The notes below the pieces were generated by a model. That model ran no database searches, was not told the DNA's origin, and was given only the letters and a program-made list of their open reading frames with translations. A program made the translations under genes and the position numbers. DNA of 64,000 bases, from positions 62,001-126,000 of the forward strand of contig JAHBUW010000004.1 in the NCBI GenBank assembly GCA_019637875.1. The letters run 5' to 3'. The DNA comes from Pseudobdellovibrionaceae bacterium. Lineage in GTDB: Bacteria > Bdellovibrionota > Bdellovibrionia > Bdellovibrionales > Bdellovibrionaceae. This document shows positions 15,978 to 24,870 of this stretch, piece after piece (position 1 is the stretch's first letter; every line of letters begins with the position of its first letter).

Positions 15978-16909
15978 TGAAGAACCTGCAAAGTAAAGTC
16001 GTTGAATTCTTCACGCTCTTCGCGGATCGCAATCTTTTGGGGCTTTCGGCCTCGATCGGTTTCTACCTCGTGCTGTCGTTGACGCCATTTTTACTTTTGA
16101 TGTTCGCGCTCACCGCCGTCATCGGTTGGGAGAACAGCAGCGACTTCCGTTCGGCGGTGGCGGAAAGTCTGGGGCCTAGCGCCGCCATCGGTCTGGATGC
16201 CATCAGCCAAAGGCTGGATGCGGACCGCGGTAGTGGCCTGAGCTTTGGGCTGTTGGGTTTGATCGCGATCCTTTTTTCGAGCTCGGGCGTGGTGGGTGAG
16301 ATTCGTGACGCCCTCAATCGCGTGATTCTGCCGATGCCTCCGCAAGCGAGCGCGGCCGAAGTTTCGGCGGCCACCGAAGCCGCGCGTCTGGAGGCGGAAA
16401 GCGTCAGCACTTGGGGCGCCATTCGGCTTTGGGCCTGGGGGCGTGCATTCGCGATTTTGGCGGTGATCAGCTGCGTCTTGCTTGCGATCGTGAGCTTCGC
16501 GGGCAGCATCGCCTTACGTTGGTTGATCCCGGCCGACGAAAACTTCTGGCGCAACGTCAACTTCCTGGGTTCTTACGCCGTCTTTGCGCTGCTGTTCTAC
16601 GGCATGTTTCGTTTTCTTCCTTCCAAACAACCGCGCAAGGGTTTCGCGTCAAGCGCCGCGCTGATTTGTTCGGGTTTGTTTCATGTCGGAAACAAGATGC
16701 TCGAGATTTATTTCGCGAACTCGGGCTTTTCGAATTCTTACGGGGCGCTCGCCGGATTTATCATTTTGCTATTGTGGGCGCAGTACAATGGGCTCATCGT
16801 GCTGATCAGCGGGGTGGCGGCGCAGGTCTTCTTCACTCAAGGCAAAGTCGAAAACAAAACCGCAGCGAAGTCCAAGACCCCGCTGCGGGAAGAGTCGCTC
16901 CTTCACTAA
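15977..16909 (+). CDS. YihY/BrkB family inner-membrane protein
   Basis: This 310-residue protein has six hydrophobic segments in the YihY/BrkB (formerly ribonuclease BN) pattern: ASIGFYLVLSLTPFLLLMFAL at the start, LGLIAILFSSSGVVGEIRDALNRV, and the conserved SYGALAGFIILLLWAQYNGLIVLISG near the end. It is an envelope protein whose molecular function is unresolved. An Ala/Glu-rich loop of about 30 residues (around QASAAEVSAATEAARLEAES) is longer than usual. It is coupled to the AI-2E gene by a one-base overlap and ends in a CTAA shared with the convergent gene. Confidence 0.88.
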   Translation: MKNLQSKVVEFFTLFADRNLLGLSASIGFYLVLSLTPFLLLMFALTAVIGWENSSDFRSAVAESLGPSAAIGLDAISQRLDADRGSGLSFGLLGLIAILFSSSGVVGEIRDALNRVILPMPPQASAAEVSAATEAARLEAESVSTWGAIRLWAWGRAFAILAVISCVLLAIVSFAGSIALRWLIPADENFWRNVNFLGSYAVFALLFYGMFRFLPSKQPRKGFASSAALICSGLFHVGNKMLEIYFANSGFSNSYGALAGFIILLLWAQYNGLIVLISGVAAQVFFTQGKVENKTAAKSKTPLREESLLH

Positions 16910-17097
16910 CCCGGCAGCGGCAGCAGCCGGAGAGGGCGACGATTTTTCTTACGATCCACTTCATAAAGGTGATCGTCGTGCCAGCTATCCAGAACGCTCA
17001 TGATAATGAGTCCGAAGAGCGCGGCGAAAACCATGAGCAGTGTGATCGTGGTCATTAGGGCCGCGGTCGATGCGGCCCAAGGAATCTCTTGGATCAT
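16906..17097 (-). CDS. Small single-pass membrane protein, unknown
   Basis: This 63-residue protein has one long hydrophobic helix (TAALMTTITLLMVFAALFGLI) followed by a basic tail, DRKKNRRPLRLLP, so it is N-out/C-in by the positive-inside rule. The ATG overlaps the stop of the preceding gene (ATGA), implying a co-translated pair. The size and shape recall accessory subunits of respiratory or transport complexes, but no family match is visible. Confidence 0.6.
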   Translation of the reverse strand: MIQEIPWAASTAALMTTITLLMVFAALFGLIIMSVLDSWHDDHLYEVDRKKNRRPLRLLPLPG

Positions 17098-17555
17098 AAC
17101 TCCTCCTTCGGTATCAGTTGCGCGACTCCGTCCCGCACTTCGAGCACGCCCAAGAATCTTTGGTCGAGGGCATCCAGGATGTGGTAAGTGCCGTCATCCG
17201 GGCGCTCCAATTGGACGGTCAGACCGGTCGCTTCCATTTTCTGCGTGCAGTGACCATCGGTCACCAGCGCGTACTGTACGAGCTCGATCGTCTGACGGTC
17301 GCGCAGGCGACCGCCATTCAGATCCGCGCGAAAGCACGCATTGGGGAACAAGGTTCGTGCTTGGATTTGCACCGTGGAAGGATGGGTTTGTTGCGCTCCG
17401 GTCACCATCTGGATCGGGTAGGCGACCCGCTCGGTCTCACCGTAGGTTAGACCCGGCAGCAGAAACAGAACGCAGACAAGCACGGCCCAGAACCAGTCGG
17501 TCCACTGGAACTCTTCGACGGTGGCGGCGTTGTTGTTCAGTTTCATGGGGCCCAT
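17094..17555 (-). CDS. Membrane-anchored periplasmic protein, unknown
   Basis: This 153-residue protein has an N-terminal anchor at about residues 18-36 (WTDWFWAVLVCVLFLLPGL), then a predicted periplasmic domain with two cysteines (NACFRADLNG, DGHCTQKME). AAGGAG lies six bases before the ATG at 17555. The gene is the first of a two-gene unit with the 63-residue membrane protein. No homologous family was recognised, and the compact pairing suggests the two proteins form one complex. Confidence 0.6.
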   Translation of the reverse strand: MGPMKLNNNAATVEEFQWTDWFWAVLVCVLFLLPGLTYGETERVAYPIQMVTGAQQTHPSTVQIQARTLFPNACFRADLNGGRLRDRQTIELVQYALVTDGHCTQKMEATGLTVQLERPDDGTYHILDALDQRFLGVLEVRDGVAQLIPKEEL

Positions 17556-17720
17556 ATCGTACTCCTTCCGTGCAGTCCCTGGTTCAATTGATGTCCGGCT
17601 CCGCTTCTAAGTTATGCAAAACCGGCATCCGGTCCCATGTCCCAAAACAGAGGCGTGCTGGGACACTCCGTAACGGGTCGGGGTGGAAATTGGGTCCTGG
17701 ACCGGGCGCCGTGTCTCGCT

Positions 17721-17749
17721 TTGACAGAGTTTTGGGACTCGTGTTTGAT
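17721..17749 (+). promoter_or_regulatory. Promoter of the metal-efflux operon
   Basis: A perfect TTGACA (17721-17726) and TTTGAT (17744-17749) are separated by 17 bases. Transcription would start near 17756, leaving a 24-base leader with GGAG before the ATG at 17780. Confidence 0.6.
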
Positions 17750-17779
17750 TAGGCTTCATTTGGAGCGAAGATCATAGAT

Positions 17780-18157
17780 ATGAAGCGGTTCCGGCTTTCG
17801 TTTATCACTCTCATCGGAATTCTTTTTCTGGGTGGACCGGTGATGGCGGCCTTCGCGCAGCACGCTTGCGATCTTCATTCCCACGCGGAGGCTTCGGTCG
17901 AACGCGCGGACGGAACGCATACCCATACGCATGCCGACGGTCACCCGTCGGAGAAATCCGGAAACTCCGAAAATGGCAAAGAGAACTGCCATTGCCATTA
18001 CCCCTGTTCGGGGATCGCGCAGAATCTGCTGAATTTCGCTCCGCGTTTTTCGTGGAGTGAAAATTTCCAGTTATCGGCTTCGTGGAACCGCGTTCCCGAT
18101 GCCGAGCTGATCACCTCGCCCGATCTTGACGGCCCTTTCCAGCCGCCTCGAGCTTGA
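17780..18157 (+). CDS. Secreted His/Cys-rich protein heading the metal-efflux operon
   Basis: This 125-residue protein has a signal peptide (FITLIGILFLGGPVMAAFA) and then metal-binding clusters: CDLHSHAE, THTHTHADGH and CHCHYPC. Such His/Cys-rich periplasmic proteins often precede CzcA/CusA-type efflux pumps and are thought to bind the metal in the periplasm. It has a consensus promoter and GGAG before the ATG, and the RND gene follows 75 bases downstream. The metal identity is unknown; Zn, Co, Cd, Cu or Ag are possible. Confidence 0.75.
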   Translation: MKRFRLSFITLIGILFLGGPVMAAFAQHACDLHSHAEASVERADGTHTHTHADGHPSEKSGNSENGKENCHCHYPCSGIAQNLLNFAPRFSWSENFQLSASWNRVPDAELITSPDLDGPFQPPRA

Positions 18158-18232
18158 GTCCTGGCCGCAAGGCCCCCGTCCGTTTAAAATTCCACATCTT
18201 TATTATGTGATCATTACGCTCATGGAGCCGAC

Positions 18233-21200
18233 ATGCTCGACGCATTGATACGCCTCTCGTTGAATCATCGCCTTTTCGTCCTGATGGGGGCGGCGGCACT
18301 TCTTTTTTTCGGAGCCATCAGTTTTCAACGGCTGCCGATCGACGTTCTTCCCGACGTCACCAAACCCACGGTCACCATCATGACCGAAGCCCACGGGATG
18401 GCGCCGGAAGAGGTCGAAACCCGCGTCACCATGCCCATCGAAATGAACTTGAACGGACTGCCGGGCTTGGACCGACTGCGCTCGCAATCGGGGATCGGTC
18501 TGTCGGTCGTTTTCGTGGAGTTCACTTGGGGCACGGATATTTACCGCGCCCGTCAGCTGGTGCAGGAAAAACTGAATCTGGCACAGGGCCGGCTTCCCCG
18601 GGACGTGGTGCCGACCTTGGGGCCGGTGGGTTCTTTGATGGGGCAGATTCAGCAGATCGCGGTCTATTCCAAAGACAGCGCGAAGCCCTTCGACCCGCTG
18701 GCGTTAAGGGATATCGCCGAATGGCAGCTGCGTCCGCGCATCATGATGATCCCCGGGGTCGCGCAGGTGATTTCCATCGGTGGGGGTTTGAAGCAGTACC
18801 AGATTCAGGTCTCGGCGGAAAAACTCAACCGCTTCCAGCTGACCCTGGATCAGCTGGACGAAAAGTTGCGGACGATTTCGCAGAATACGACGGGCGGCTT
18901 CGTCGAAAAAGACGGCCAGGAAATCCTGGTTCGTAATATCGGTGTCGTCGAGTCCGTCGACGATATCTTGGCGACCCTGGTGGGACTGCACTTCGGGCGT
19001 CCCGTTTTGGTTTCGGATATCGCCGAGGTTCGCGTGGCGCCCCGGTTGAAACGCGGCGACGGCAGCTTCAACGGTCAGCCCTCGGTGGTCATGACCATCC
19101 AAAAGCAACCCGGTGCGGACACCGTGCGGATTTCCCGTGAGATCGACCGCGCCATCGAGGAGTTGCGGTCGGCTTTACCCGCGGACGTCGAAATCAATCC
19201 CCACGTCTTCCAGCAGGCGAACTTTATCGAGGCCTCGATCCAAGGCATCCAAGGAAAGCTGAAGGTCGGAAGCCTTCTGGTCTTCGTGATCCTGCTCGTG
19301 TTCTTGGCCAATATACGTTTGTCTTTGATCACCTTGACGGCGATCCCGCTGTCTTTCGTGGTGACCGCCATCGTCTTTCATTACCTGGGACTCAGCGTGA
19401 ATACGATGACGCTCGGGGGATTGGCCATCGCGATCGGTGAGCTGGTGGACGACGCCATCGTCGATGCGGAAAACGTCTTCCGCCGCCTGCGCGAGAACGC
19501 CAAGTTGGCTTCCCCGCGTCCGGCGTTGCGGGTGATTTTCGATGCGTCGAGCGAGGTACGAAACTCCATCGTTTTGGCGACGGTCATCGTGGCGCTGGTC
19601 TTCTTGCCGCTCTTCGCGTTGGACGGGCTGGAGGGGCGCTTGTTCACTCCGCTTGCCATCGCTTATCTGACGGCGCTCGGAGCTTCGCTGGTGGTGTCGC
19701 TCACGCTGACCCCCGTGCTTTGTTACTATCTGCTTCGCCAGGTTCCCCCCGGAGCCGATCATGGTGACACTCGTTTCGTGCGCGGGCTCAAAGCGATTCA
19801 CGGGCGGATTCTTTCCTGGAGCCTGGTGCGGCCGAAGCTCATCGGTGGGGGCGCGGCGCTGCTTTTTGTCGCGTCTTTGGGATTCATCCCTTTCATGGGG
19901 GTCGACTTCCTGCCGAAGATCAACGAGGGCACGGCCATGGTTTCGTTGGCGGCCCCTCCGGGGATTTCGCTGACGGAAAGTAACCGCATGGGGTTGGACG
20001 CGGAAAAGACGCTTCTGGAGATCTCGGAAGTGAAATCGGTTTCGCGCCGGACCGGAAGGGCCGAGCTGGACGAGCACGCCATGGGGGTGAATGTCAGCGA
20101 AATGGACGTGGATTTTAATCCCGGCGGCCGCGCGCGCGATCTGGTCATCGAAGAGATGCGCTTAAAACTCAAAGAAAAATTCCCGCAGGCGGGCGTCAAC
20201 GTCGGGCAGCCGATCTCGCACTTGATCGATCATATGATGTCCGGGGTGAATTCGGCCATCGCGATCAAAATCTTCGGTCCCGATTTGGCCAGCCTTCGTG
20301 AACACGCCGCCAGCATGCAAGAGGTGGTGAAGGACGTCCCGGGATTGGTGGACTTGAAAGTCGAAAGTCAGGGCCTGGTGCCCCAGCTGAAGATTCACGT
20401 CTTGCGCGACGAGGCGGCCAAGTTCGGGATGAGTCCGGGGGAAGTCACGCAGCTGCTCGAGGCCGCTTTCAACGGCGAGACACTCACCCAGGTGATCGAA
20501 GAGAACCGCAGCTATGATGTGTTCTTCCAGTATGATTCGAACTCGCGCGCGAATCTTGAGGCCATGCAGAAGACGGTGCTGAAGGTCATGCCCGACGGCC
20601 GGCGGGTTCTGGTGGAGCAGGTCGCCGACGTCTACGAAAGCCAAGGCCCGAACGAGATCAGTCGCGAAAACAACCAGCGGCGGATCGTGGTCAGCGCGAA
20701 CGTGGCGGGACGGGATCTGGGCTCGGTCATCGGCGACATTCAAGCGCGGGTGGCGGAAGAACTGAAGCTGCCCGAAGGCTACTACGTCGTTTACGGCGGG
20801 CAGTTTGAAAGTCAGCGTCAGGCCAGCCGCAACATCTTCACCTACGGACTGATCGCGCTTCTGGGCGTCGCCTTCGTTCTGTACGCGCACTTTCGTTCGA
20901 AGGTCATCACCGCGCAGATCATGGTGACCTTGCCCCTGGCTTTCATCGGCGGGGTCGTCGCGCTGTTCTTCACGGATCGTTCGTTCACGGTGGCAAGCCT
21001 TGTCGGCTTCATCACGCTGGCGGGCATCGCCTCGCGGAACTCGATCATGATGATCTCGCACTATCTGCACTTGATGGAGTTCGAGGGCGAAAAGTTCAGT
21101 TACGAGATGGTCGTGCGGGGTTCGCGCGAGCGTTTGGTGCCGGTGCTGATGACCGCGGCGGTCGCGGGTCTGGCGCTGATGCCGCTGGTCTTCGCGGCGG

Positions 21201-21367
21201 GGCAGCCCGGCTCCGAGATACTGCATCCCGTGGCCGTGGTGATCGTCGGGGGGCTGCTGACCTCGACGCTGCTGGATATCTTCGTGACGCCGGCGCTGTT
21301 TTTGAAGTGGGGCGGGGCCGCCTCCCATCGCTATTTGGAAAGAACAAAAAATGAAACCGAACTTTAA
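18233..21367 (+). CDS. RND heavy-metal efflux permease (CzcA/CusA type)
   Basis: This 1044-residue inner-membrane RND pump has two repeats of six transmembrane helices with large periplasmic loops. The HME-type proton-relay helix TM4 reads AIAIGELVDDAIVDAENVFRRL (about residues 400-420), and the typical N-terminal phrase SFQRLPIDVLPDVTKPTV is present. The pump exports metal ions or other cationic compounds using the proton gradient. A small His-rich protein lies upstream, and a His-rich periplasmic protein plus a TolC-like protein lie downstream. No membrane-fusion adaptor (CzcB type) is encoded here, which is unusual. The length is normal for the family. Confidence 0.95.
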   Translation: MLDALIRLSLNHRLFVLMGAAALLFFGAISFQRLPIDVLPDVTKPTVTIMTEAHGMAPEEVETRVTMPIEMNLNGLPGLDRLRSQSGIGLSVVFVEFTWGTDIYRARQLVQEKLNLAQGRLPRDVVPTLGPVGSLMGQIQQIAVYSKDSAKPFDPLALRDIAEWQLRPRIMMIPGVAQVISIGGGLKQYQIQVSAEKLNRFQLTLDQLDEKLRTISQNTTGGFVEKDGQEILVRNIGVVESVDDILATLVGLHFGRPVLVSDIAEVRVAPRLKRGDGSFNGQPSVVMTIQKQPGADTVRISREIDRAIEELRSALPADVEINPHVFQQANFIEASIQGIQGKLKVGSLLVFVILLVFLANIRLSLITLTAIPLSFVVTAIVFHYLGLSVNTMTLGGLAIAIGELVDDAIVDAENVFRRLRENAKLASPRPALRVIFDASSEVRNSIVLATVIVALVFLPLFALDGLEGRLFTPLAIAYLTALGASLVVSLTLTPVLCYYLLRQVPPGADHGDTRFVRGLKAIHGRILSWSLVRPKLIGGGAALLFVASLGFIPFMGVDFLPKINEGTAMVSLAAPPGISLTESNRMGLDAEKTLLEISEVKSVSRRTGRAELDEHAMGVNVSEMDVDFNPGGRARDLVIEEMRLKLKEKFPQAGVNVGQPISHLIDHMMSGVNSAIAIKIFGPDLASLREHAASMQEVVKDVPGLVDLKVESQGLVPQLKIHVLRDEAAKFGMSPGEVTQLLEAAFNGETLTQVIEENRSYDVFFQYDSNSRANLEAMQKTVLKVMPDGRRVLVEQVADVYESQGPNEISRENNQRRIVVSANVAGRDLGSVIGDIQARVAEELKLPEGYYVVYGGQFESQRQASRNIFTYGLIALLGVAFVLYAHFRSKVITAQIMVTLPLAFIGGVVALFFTDRSFTVASLVGFITLAGIASRNSIMMISHYLHLMEFEGEKFSYEMVVRGSRERLVPVLMTAAVAGLALMPLVFAAGQPGSEILHPVAVVIVGGLLTSTLLDIFVTPALFLKWGGAASHRYLERTKNETEL

Positions 21368-21377
21368 AGGAGACATC

Positions 21378-21791
21378 ATGAAACATCTGATCACGATCCT
21401 CATCTCGACACTTTTTGCCGCGAACGTCTTCGCCCACGAGGGCCACGATCACGACGCCCCGGTGTCGGTGAAGCCCGTGAAGGGCGGCATCGTACGTTCA
21501 TTGGAGGAGCTGAACGTCGAGGTCGTCACCAAAGGCAAAGACGTGACGATCTATATGTTCGATCACGATATGAAACCGCGTAAAACCGAGGGCCTGAAAG
21601 TGACCGCCGAAGCCGAGCTTCCGCGCAAGAAAGGCAAGTCGGTCTTGGTCTTGAAAGACAACGGCGATCACTACACGACCGTCTACGATGCGAAAAACGC
21701 CCATCGCTATGACCTGAAGCTCAAGATCTTCGATCCGAAGGTCGGTCACGACGACGACCTTAAGTTTACCATTGAACCGCGACGTAACTAA
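21378..21791 (+). CDS. Small periplasmic His-rich protein of the efflux operon
   Basis: This 137-residue protein has a signal peptide (ITILISTLFAANVFA) with the mature N-terminus starting HEGHDHD, a metal-binding stretch also seen at the start of some CzcB adaptors. The rest is a predicted beta-sandwich (GGIVRSLEELNVEVVTKGKD, VTAEAELPRKKGKSVLVLKD, VYDAKNAHRYDLKLKIFD). It lacks coiled-coil and lipoyl segments, so it is not a full membrane-fusion protein. AAAGGAG precedes the ATG 10 bases beyond the RND stop. It may be a metallochaperone delivering metal to the pump. Confidence 0.75.
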   Translation: MKHLITILISTLFAANVFAHEGHDHDAPVSVKPVKGGIVRSLEELNVEVVTKGKDVTIYMFDHDMKPRKTEGLKVTAEAELPRKKGKSVLVLKDNGDHYTTVYDAKNAHRYDLKLKIFDPKVGHDDDLKFTIEPRRN

Positions 21792-21800
21792 GGGGGACGG

Positions 21801-23042
21801 ATGATCCGCATGATGTTTTTCCTGATCTTTATCACCCTGACTTCCCCTGCGCGCGCGCAAGTGGCGGTGGATTCGACGAACCTGCGTACACTCGTCGAAG
21901 CGGGCAATACGAATCTGCAGGCCAAGCGTCTGGAGGTCGAAGCCAGCGAAACCCGTCGCGGCAGTCTGCTCCGGAGCTTTCTGCCGGAAGTGACGGCGGG
22001 CGTGGGGGGCGAGCACTTCAAAAAAGGCCGCGAAGAGGTGAAGACCCAACCCGAGTACGGAGTCGAAGCGCGCGTGAATCTGTGGAACGGGGGCCGTGAT
22101 GCCCTGACTTCGGATATTCGCGATCTGGCCGCCGAAGGCGAGAAGGCTTCGCTCCGTCGGGTCACCGCCGAAAGACTGTCCGAAGCTTACTCTGGCTATT
22201 GGCGAGCGCTTTATCTGCGCGACTGGATCGAAACGCTGAAAAAGGCGCGGGCGCTGAACGACGAAAGTTTGAAGGCCGCGGATCGGCGCATCGCGAGCGG
22301 GGTCGCGACCCGTATCGACCGCTTGGAGTTCGAGATGCAATCCGCCGAAATCGGGCGTCAGCTTCGGCAGGCAGAGCTGGAATTCGAGGTGGCGCGCGAC
22401 GACTTGGCGTTGATCTTGGGAACGCGCGAGGCGCTCGTCATCAACGAAAAATTGGCCCATGCCCACGACTACGAAAAGGAACTCGCGCACGACGAAAGCG
22501 CGATGGATTACTGGACCGCCGACACGCGGATCGCGGCCGATCGCTTGTCCGTGGAAAGTCGCCGGGATGCGCGCGGCTTCTGGCCGCGGGTCGAAGCGGT
22601 GGCGGGCTACTGGCAGTTGACCCAGCTCGAAGAGGATCCGCCGGACGCCGCCGATCGCACCGAGGCCTACGTGGGACTGAAAGTCCGCATGAACTTGTCG
22701 GCGGGTTTCGAAGAGCAGCGCGAGGCGCGCGCGAAAAGGCTTGAGGCCGAAGGGCTGAAGCTGCGTTCGGATAAGGATCGCCGGGCGATGGCGCTTCACA
22801 TGCGCACGGAAATGCGCGAACTCAAGCGGCTGCACGATCAGGTTCACGATTTCGAAGAGAACATCGGTCGGGCCGAGACCTATCACCGGATGACACTCAG
22901 TGAATACGGTCGGGGCGTGAAGAATAGCCCCGATGTTCTCGGAGCCAATCTGAAATTGCTCGAGGCGCGGCAAAAGCGCCTGGAAAGCATCCGCGACTTC
23001 CAAATCGCGAAGTCGCATGTGAAGGCAAAGCTGGGGCGCTAG
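21801..23042 (+). CDS. TolC family outer-membrane efflux protein
   Basis: This 413-residue protein has a signal peptide (FFLIFITLTSPARAQ) and the duplicated long-helix plus beta-strand design of TolC/CzcC: TLVEAGNTNLQAKRLEVEASETRRGSLLRSFLPEVTAGVG, a strand with VEARVNLWNGGRDA, and a second half with RDARGFWPRVEAVAGYW. Trimers form the outer-membrane tunnel for RND pumps. It starts 9 bases after the His-rich gene with AGGGGG upstream, so the operon order is pump, chaperone-like protein, outer-membrane channel. A 14-bp copy of its 3' end, including the stop, recurs 20 bp downstream. Confidence 0.9.
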   Translation: MIRMMFFLIFITLTSPARAQVAVDSTNLRTLVEAGNTNLQAKRLEVEASETRRGSLLRSFLPEVTAGVGGEHFKKGREEVKTQPEYGVEARVNLWNGGRDALTSDIRDLAAEGEKASLRRVTAERLSEAYSGYWRALYLRDWIETLKKARALNDESLKAADRRIASGVATRIDRLEFEMQSAEIGRQLRQAELEFEVARDDLALILGTREALVINEKLAHAHDYEKELAHDESAMDYWTADTRIAADRLSVESRRDARGFWPRVEAVAGYWQLTQLEEDPPDAADRTEAYVGLKVRMNLSAGFEEQREARAKRLEAEGLKLRSDKDRRAMALHMRTEMRELKRLHDQVHDFEENIGRAETYHRMTLSEYGRGVKNSPDVLGANLKLLEARQKRLESIRDFQIAKSHVKAKLGR

Positions 23043-23082
23043 GTGCCCTGGCTCACTCCACCAGCTGGGGCGCTAGCGCCCC
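23029..23082 (+). repeat. Direct repeat of the tolC-like gene 3' end with palindromic hairpin
   Basis: AGCTGGGGCGCTAG at 23029-23042 (containing the stop codon) is repeated exactly at 23063-23076. The second copy is part of a perfect palindrome, GGGGCGCTAGCGCCCC (23067-23082), between the convergent stops. It may serve as a bidirectional transcript-end hairpin, although no T-run follows. Confidence 0.55.
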
Positions 23083-23089
23083 TCAGCCT

Positions 23090-23596
23090 CTATTTCGTGA
23101 GTTCAGTGTACAGGGCGCGGACTTCGGCTTCGAAAGCGGCCTGGTCGGCGCTGGCTTCCGCTGCGGGTTCGCGCAGGATGTCTTTCAAACGGCCCGCGCC
23201 TTCGAAGACCAGGGTTTGCGCGAGGGCTTTGTACACGCGACCATCCAGGGTGACTTCGCGGATGTTCTGACCCACGTTCCAACCTTGTTCGGTTTTGCGC
23301 CAAGATTCGCTGACGGTGCTGATCATTTGCGGGAAGAACTCGCCGCTGGCGGGATCGACGAGGCCGATGACGCTGAAGTACTTCACGTCGCGGTCGACGT
23401 TCGTGTCAAAGCTCGTTCCCGAAGCGAAGTAGTAGTTCACGTACTGTTGGAAATCCGCGCGCTGTCCTTTTTGCGGAGCCGCAATAAGGATCGTGTTGAT
23501 CTGTTGTTGCAGGGCGGGCTCGCTTGCGTGAGCGCTCACGGACAGGGTGATTGCGGCGACGGACAGGGACCATGAAAGCAGGCTTTTCAGTGACAT
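23090..23596 (-). CDS. Secreted protein of unknown function
   Basis: This 168-residue protein has a clear signal peptide (SLKSLLSWSLSVAAITLSVSAHA). The mature part has a mixed alpha/beta look with FQQYVNYYFASGTSFD and WRKTEQGWNVGQNIREVTLDGRVYKA, and a helical C-terminus. The second segment resembles lumazine-binding/NTF2-like folds but is not close enough to name. GGAGG lies six bases before the ATG at 23596. It is monocistronic and convergent with the efflux operon. Confidence 0.65.
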   Translation of the reverse strand: MSLKSLLSWSLSVAAITLSVSAHASEPALQQQINTILIAAPQKGQRADFQQYVNYYFASGTSFDTNVDRDVKYFSVIGLVDPASGEFFPQMISTVSESWRKTEQGWNVGQNIREVTLDGRVYKALAQTLVFEGAGRLKDILREPAAEASADQAAFEAEVRALYTELTK

Positions 23597-23723
23597 TGTT
23601 TCCTCCAAGAGCTTTGGGCGTTAGTCGACCGATCCGGGACGGGCAACCGCCGCCTGTAAGAATTCCTTGATAAATCGTCCTTCGCGCTTTCCTTCATAAG
23701 CAAAACTGATTAAGCGGATAGGG

Positions 23724-24368
23724 ATGTCCGTTTGTCCCCTGTGCCAGGCTCCGAGTATTGCCTTTTTTGACGACACTCGCGGTCGCGTTTTCGATCGCTG
23801 TACCGAGGCGGAATGCGCCACGGTTCATGTGCGGCCAGAGTGTTGGTTGACCGAGCCCGACGAGGCCTCGCGCTACGATCAGCACGACAACGATCTGGAG
23901 CAGCCCGGCTACCTGAACTATTTGGCGCCACTGCTCGAGGCGATCCGTGCGGCGGCTTATCCGCGCATGACCCGTGCGCTCGATTTCGGCTGCGGACCCA
24001 CGAAAAGCATCGCGACGCTTCTGCGGGCCGAGCACGACTGGCGGGTGTACGACAAATACTTCGCGGCGGATGAAGGGGTATGGCGGGAAGATTTCGATCT
24101 GATCGCCGCGAGCGAAGTCTTGGAACATCTGCGCGAACCGGAAAAGGAGCTGCGGCGTCTGCTCGCGCGGCTGCGCCCCGGGGGTTCGCTTTTTATCATG
24201 ACTCAGCTGTACGAGGACGGGATCAACTTCGCGCGCTGGCATTACCAGCGCGATCCCACGCATTTGGTTTTTTTCACGAAGAGTGGGCTGACGCGTTTCA
24301 TGGGGCGCGCCGGCCTACGGCTCGAGCGGACGGGCCGTCACGTTTTGCATTTTAAACGAAAAGACTAA
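23724..24368 (+). CDS. Class I SAM-dependent methyltransferase
   Basis: This 214-residue protein has an N-terminal cysteine cluster (CPLCQ, then RCTEAEC) that may bind zinc, followed by a methyltransferase fold. Motif I is ALDFGCGPTKSIATLL (about residues 85-100), the acidic strand is WRVYDKYFAADE, and motif IV-like residues are FDLIAASEVLEHLREP. LRPGGSLFIMTQLY is motif VI. The target is unknown. Its stop shares CTAA with the convergent secreted-protein gene. Confidence 0.85.
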   Translation: MSVCPLCQAPSIAFFDDTRGRVFDRCTEAECATVHVRPECWLTEPDEASRYDQHDNDLEQPGYLNYLAPLLEAIRAAAYPRMTRALDFGCGPTKSIATLLRAEHDWRVYDKYFAADEGVWREDFDLIAASEVLEHLREPEKELRRLLARLRPGGSLFIMTQLYEDGINFARWHYQRDPTHLVFFTKSGLTRFMGRAGLRLERTGRHVLHFKRKD

Positions 24369-24865
24369 TCGCGACCGTCGCCATCGGCGGGGGCTTTGGG
24401 GCCACCGTCGATCGATTTGCGGCCCCCGTCAACGGGCGGACGAGCCCCCGTGGCGGGAGTGTTCACCTTTTCGATGAAGGCGAGTTTGTCTTCCAGATAA
24501 TGGGTCCAGCACTTGCGTGCGGAATCGCAGTTGGTTTCACGCATTCCGCAGACCAGATACAAATCCGAATGCCAACGCTCGCCTTTGATGTCGCATTCGA
24601 TGGTGCCGCGGCAAAGGCGTTTCACCTTGGGGCCCTCGTCTTGGCCGACGAAATTCAAAACTTCCGGAGCGAGGTTTTCGGGACGCACGGATTCGGGACC
24701 CGCTTTCCAGCGGCAGTCGCGCTCTTTCGTTGAACGAAGCGCCTCGAGTCCTTTTTGGATTCCCTGCGGGGTTGAGCCCACGAGGTGAGTCATCTGCGCG
24801 GTCGCGCTCAGGCTCAGCAGAAGACAAACTCCGAAGGTCACGATGGATTTGATCATAGTCCTCAT
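24365..24865 (-). CDS. Secreted Cys-containing protein, unknown
   Basis: This 166-residue protein has a signal peptide (IKSIVTFGVCLLLSLSATAQ), six cysteines in the mature part (DCRWK, LCRGTIECD, VCGMRETNC, KCWTHY) likely paired as disulfides, and a Gly/Pro/Asp-rich tail. A TATAAT lies only five bases before the ATG at 24865, so the message is probably leaderless. An ATG three codons later is the alternative start. No family was recognised. Confidence 0.6.
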   Translation of the reverse strand: MRTMIKSIVTFGVCLLLSLSATAQMTHLVGSTPQGIQKGLEALRSTKERDCRWKAGPESVRPENLAPEVLNFVGQDEGPKVKRLCRGTIECDIKGERWHSDLYLVCGMRETNCDSARKCWTHYLEDKLAFIEKVNTPATGARPPVDGGRKSIDGGPKAPADGDGRD

Positions 24866-24870
24866 TTTAT

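Noticed and set aside
19175-20077. Minus-strand frames across the RND and TolC genes, including 20162-21403 and 21498-23018
   Set aside because: They mirror well-supported coding genes and are His/Arg/Gln-rich with no ribosome binding sites.
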